From contig JAZARR010000069.1 of the NCBI GenBank assembly GCA_037389465.1, positions 2,041,501 to 2,105,500 of the forward strand: 64,000 nucleotides of DNA, in the 5' to 3' direction. Shown piece by piece: positions 62,901 through 64,000 of this stretch. The notes under the pieces are model-generated. The model ran no database searches. It was not told the origin of the DNA and saw only the letters and a list, made by a program, of their open reading frames with translations. This DNA is from Baylisascaris procyonis (Eukaryota; Nematoda; Chromadorea; Rhabditida; Ascarididae). The translations under genes were made by a program, and so were the position numbers. Every line of letters starts with the position of its first letter. Position 1 is the first letter of the stretch.

Positions 62901-64000
62901 TGTTTTATGGGCATTGTCGAGCACTGCTGAGCTGGGATGACGCCTAGGAAGAACGCTTCGAAACGAAAGTTCGTCAGATATAGCGGTTAATTAAATTGTC
63001 CTAGTGAAAAGCGCCTATGAAAGGCTCCAAGAAGACCGCTAACAAAATCTTGAGGTGTTTTTATCGATAAAATAGCGATAATTTTTCGAAAGCGTCCGAT
63101 TTTGGCTGGTACTTTTCAATACGAGCTTGGCCGATAATTCGTCACATACAGCAAATAGCAAATGCTTGCTTACAAATGTTCGGCACATCCTTAAAGTCGA
63201 AGCTTGAGACACAAAAAAGCAGTTATACCAAATAAATGCCGTGGAGATTAGGAATGATTTTTGGCGCAAATCAGTGATGGAAGAATTTTTCTCATTGCAC
63301 AGAGTCATCTCCCCGAGCACATGCATACCAGATAAATACAACTGAACACCTTCAACGGGTGCAATACTTTCAACAAACCACAGTCTTTATAAAATCCTAA
63401 TAATCAAAAAGCGATGTGTTATGGGCGCAAATTCGCTAAAAAGGAGGTGAAAAAATTGGTCAGGAAATATCCTTTCTTAGCATCAAATCCTCTCACATCA
63501 AACTGTTTCAAACTCAAAAATAACTCGTCCGCAATGAGAATGCTGGTCAAGAACTACGGCACCAAACAGCGGATAAATTACGTGAGAATACCTACACACC
63601 GGTCAAACACGTGGCACAATAGTTTTCAGTAGCAGTTACTCGTGTTGATAAATTTCGCATAATTAACCGTCAGAAAGCAAACTGCCAATTTACACAATGA
63701 AGCCTCCCTCTTTTTTTCATGTAATTTTCATGGTTTAGATATAGCATATCATTGTTTTAGCCGCCGTGTGCTGAGATCCGAATTCTAGCACCCAGACGAT
63801 GTATCATCATGAGCTTGCGTGAGGAAATCACTTCGGTGTAGCAGTATCACAAAAACAGTAACGACAACTAAATAGCTGACATCATTTAGAATGATGGCAC
63901 TTGAGCTGAGGCAATATTAAAATTACGCTGTTCTTCGAGAATCTAATGCAGTTTACGAGCTACTTAAAGATGCGGGAGTTGAAACTTTAAGCGATGGCAT

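Larger units (their letters stand above)
47950..64000. other. Region upstream of the SoxD gene with no supported gene
   Basis: About 16 kb with an AT microsatellite, a transposase-like fragment, a palindrome and G-rich tracts (listed separately). Open frames such as 57497-57838 (+), 58329-58715 (+) and 60826-61173 (+) have no recognisable domain or exon chain. Long upstream DNA is common for developmental transcription factors, so regulatory content is possible but not shown. Confidence 0.5.

Noticed and set aside
1..64000. CRISPR array, operon-type gene cluster or rRNA genes
   Set aside because: No regularly spaced repeats, no gene clusters and no rRNA-like blocks were seen. The window is eukaryotic with spliced genes.

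Overview
The window looks like genomic DNA from a nematode. It is intron-rich and moderately AT-rich. Introns end in the short TTTCAG/TTGCAG acceptor typical of nematodes, and the first coding exon of each gene sits directly behind such an acceptor with no room for a normal upstream exon, which suggests spliced-leader trans-splicing. The species cannot be fixed by eye. The intron sizes (0.7-5 kb) and spaced-out genes fit a parasitic nematode better than Caenorhabditis.

Two genes can be rebuilt exon by exon, and in both the splice phases close to a complete reading frame. (1) On the + strand, about 6.4-29.8 kb, a 12-exon gene of about 524 codons encodes a secreted, probably GPI-anchored protein of the Knickkopf/Skeletor group: signal peptide, two DM13 domains, a plastocyanin-like C-terminal domain and a hydrophobic tail. 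The DOMON domain that insect Knickkopf carries between these parts is absent, and the exon phases join cleanly across the gap. (2) On the - strand, about 47.9-36.5 kb, a 10-exon gene of about 572 codons encodes a SoxD transcription factor, the likely orthologue of C. elegans egl-13. It has a glutamine-rich coiled coil, a PLNLS co-repressor motif next to a VKVE SUMO site, and a complete SoxD HMG box split over three exons. The two genes converge tail to tail, separated by about 6.7 kb.

The rest holds no gene I can support. Positions 1-6.4 kb contain an (AT)n array and short unrecognised open frames. Positions 29.8-36.5 kb contain a G-quadruplex-like tract just after the Knickkopf-like stop codon and a few small hairpins. 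Positions 48-64 kb, upstream of the SoxD gene, hold a second (AT)n array, a probable decayed Mutator-like transposase fragment (about 53.7-53.9 kb), a perfect 30-bp palindrome (about 56.9 kb) and G-rich tracts. This 16 kb may be cis-regulatory DNA of the developmental gene, but that is inference.

The genes do not form an obvious pathway: one is an extracellular matrix/cuticle-type protein and the other a cell-fate regulator. No previously undescribed multi-gene system is visible. The most interesting points are the DOMON-less Knickkopf architecture, the conserved co-repressor/SUMO module in the SoxD protein, and an unresolved cluster of small candidate exons at 42.4-42.9 kb.
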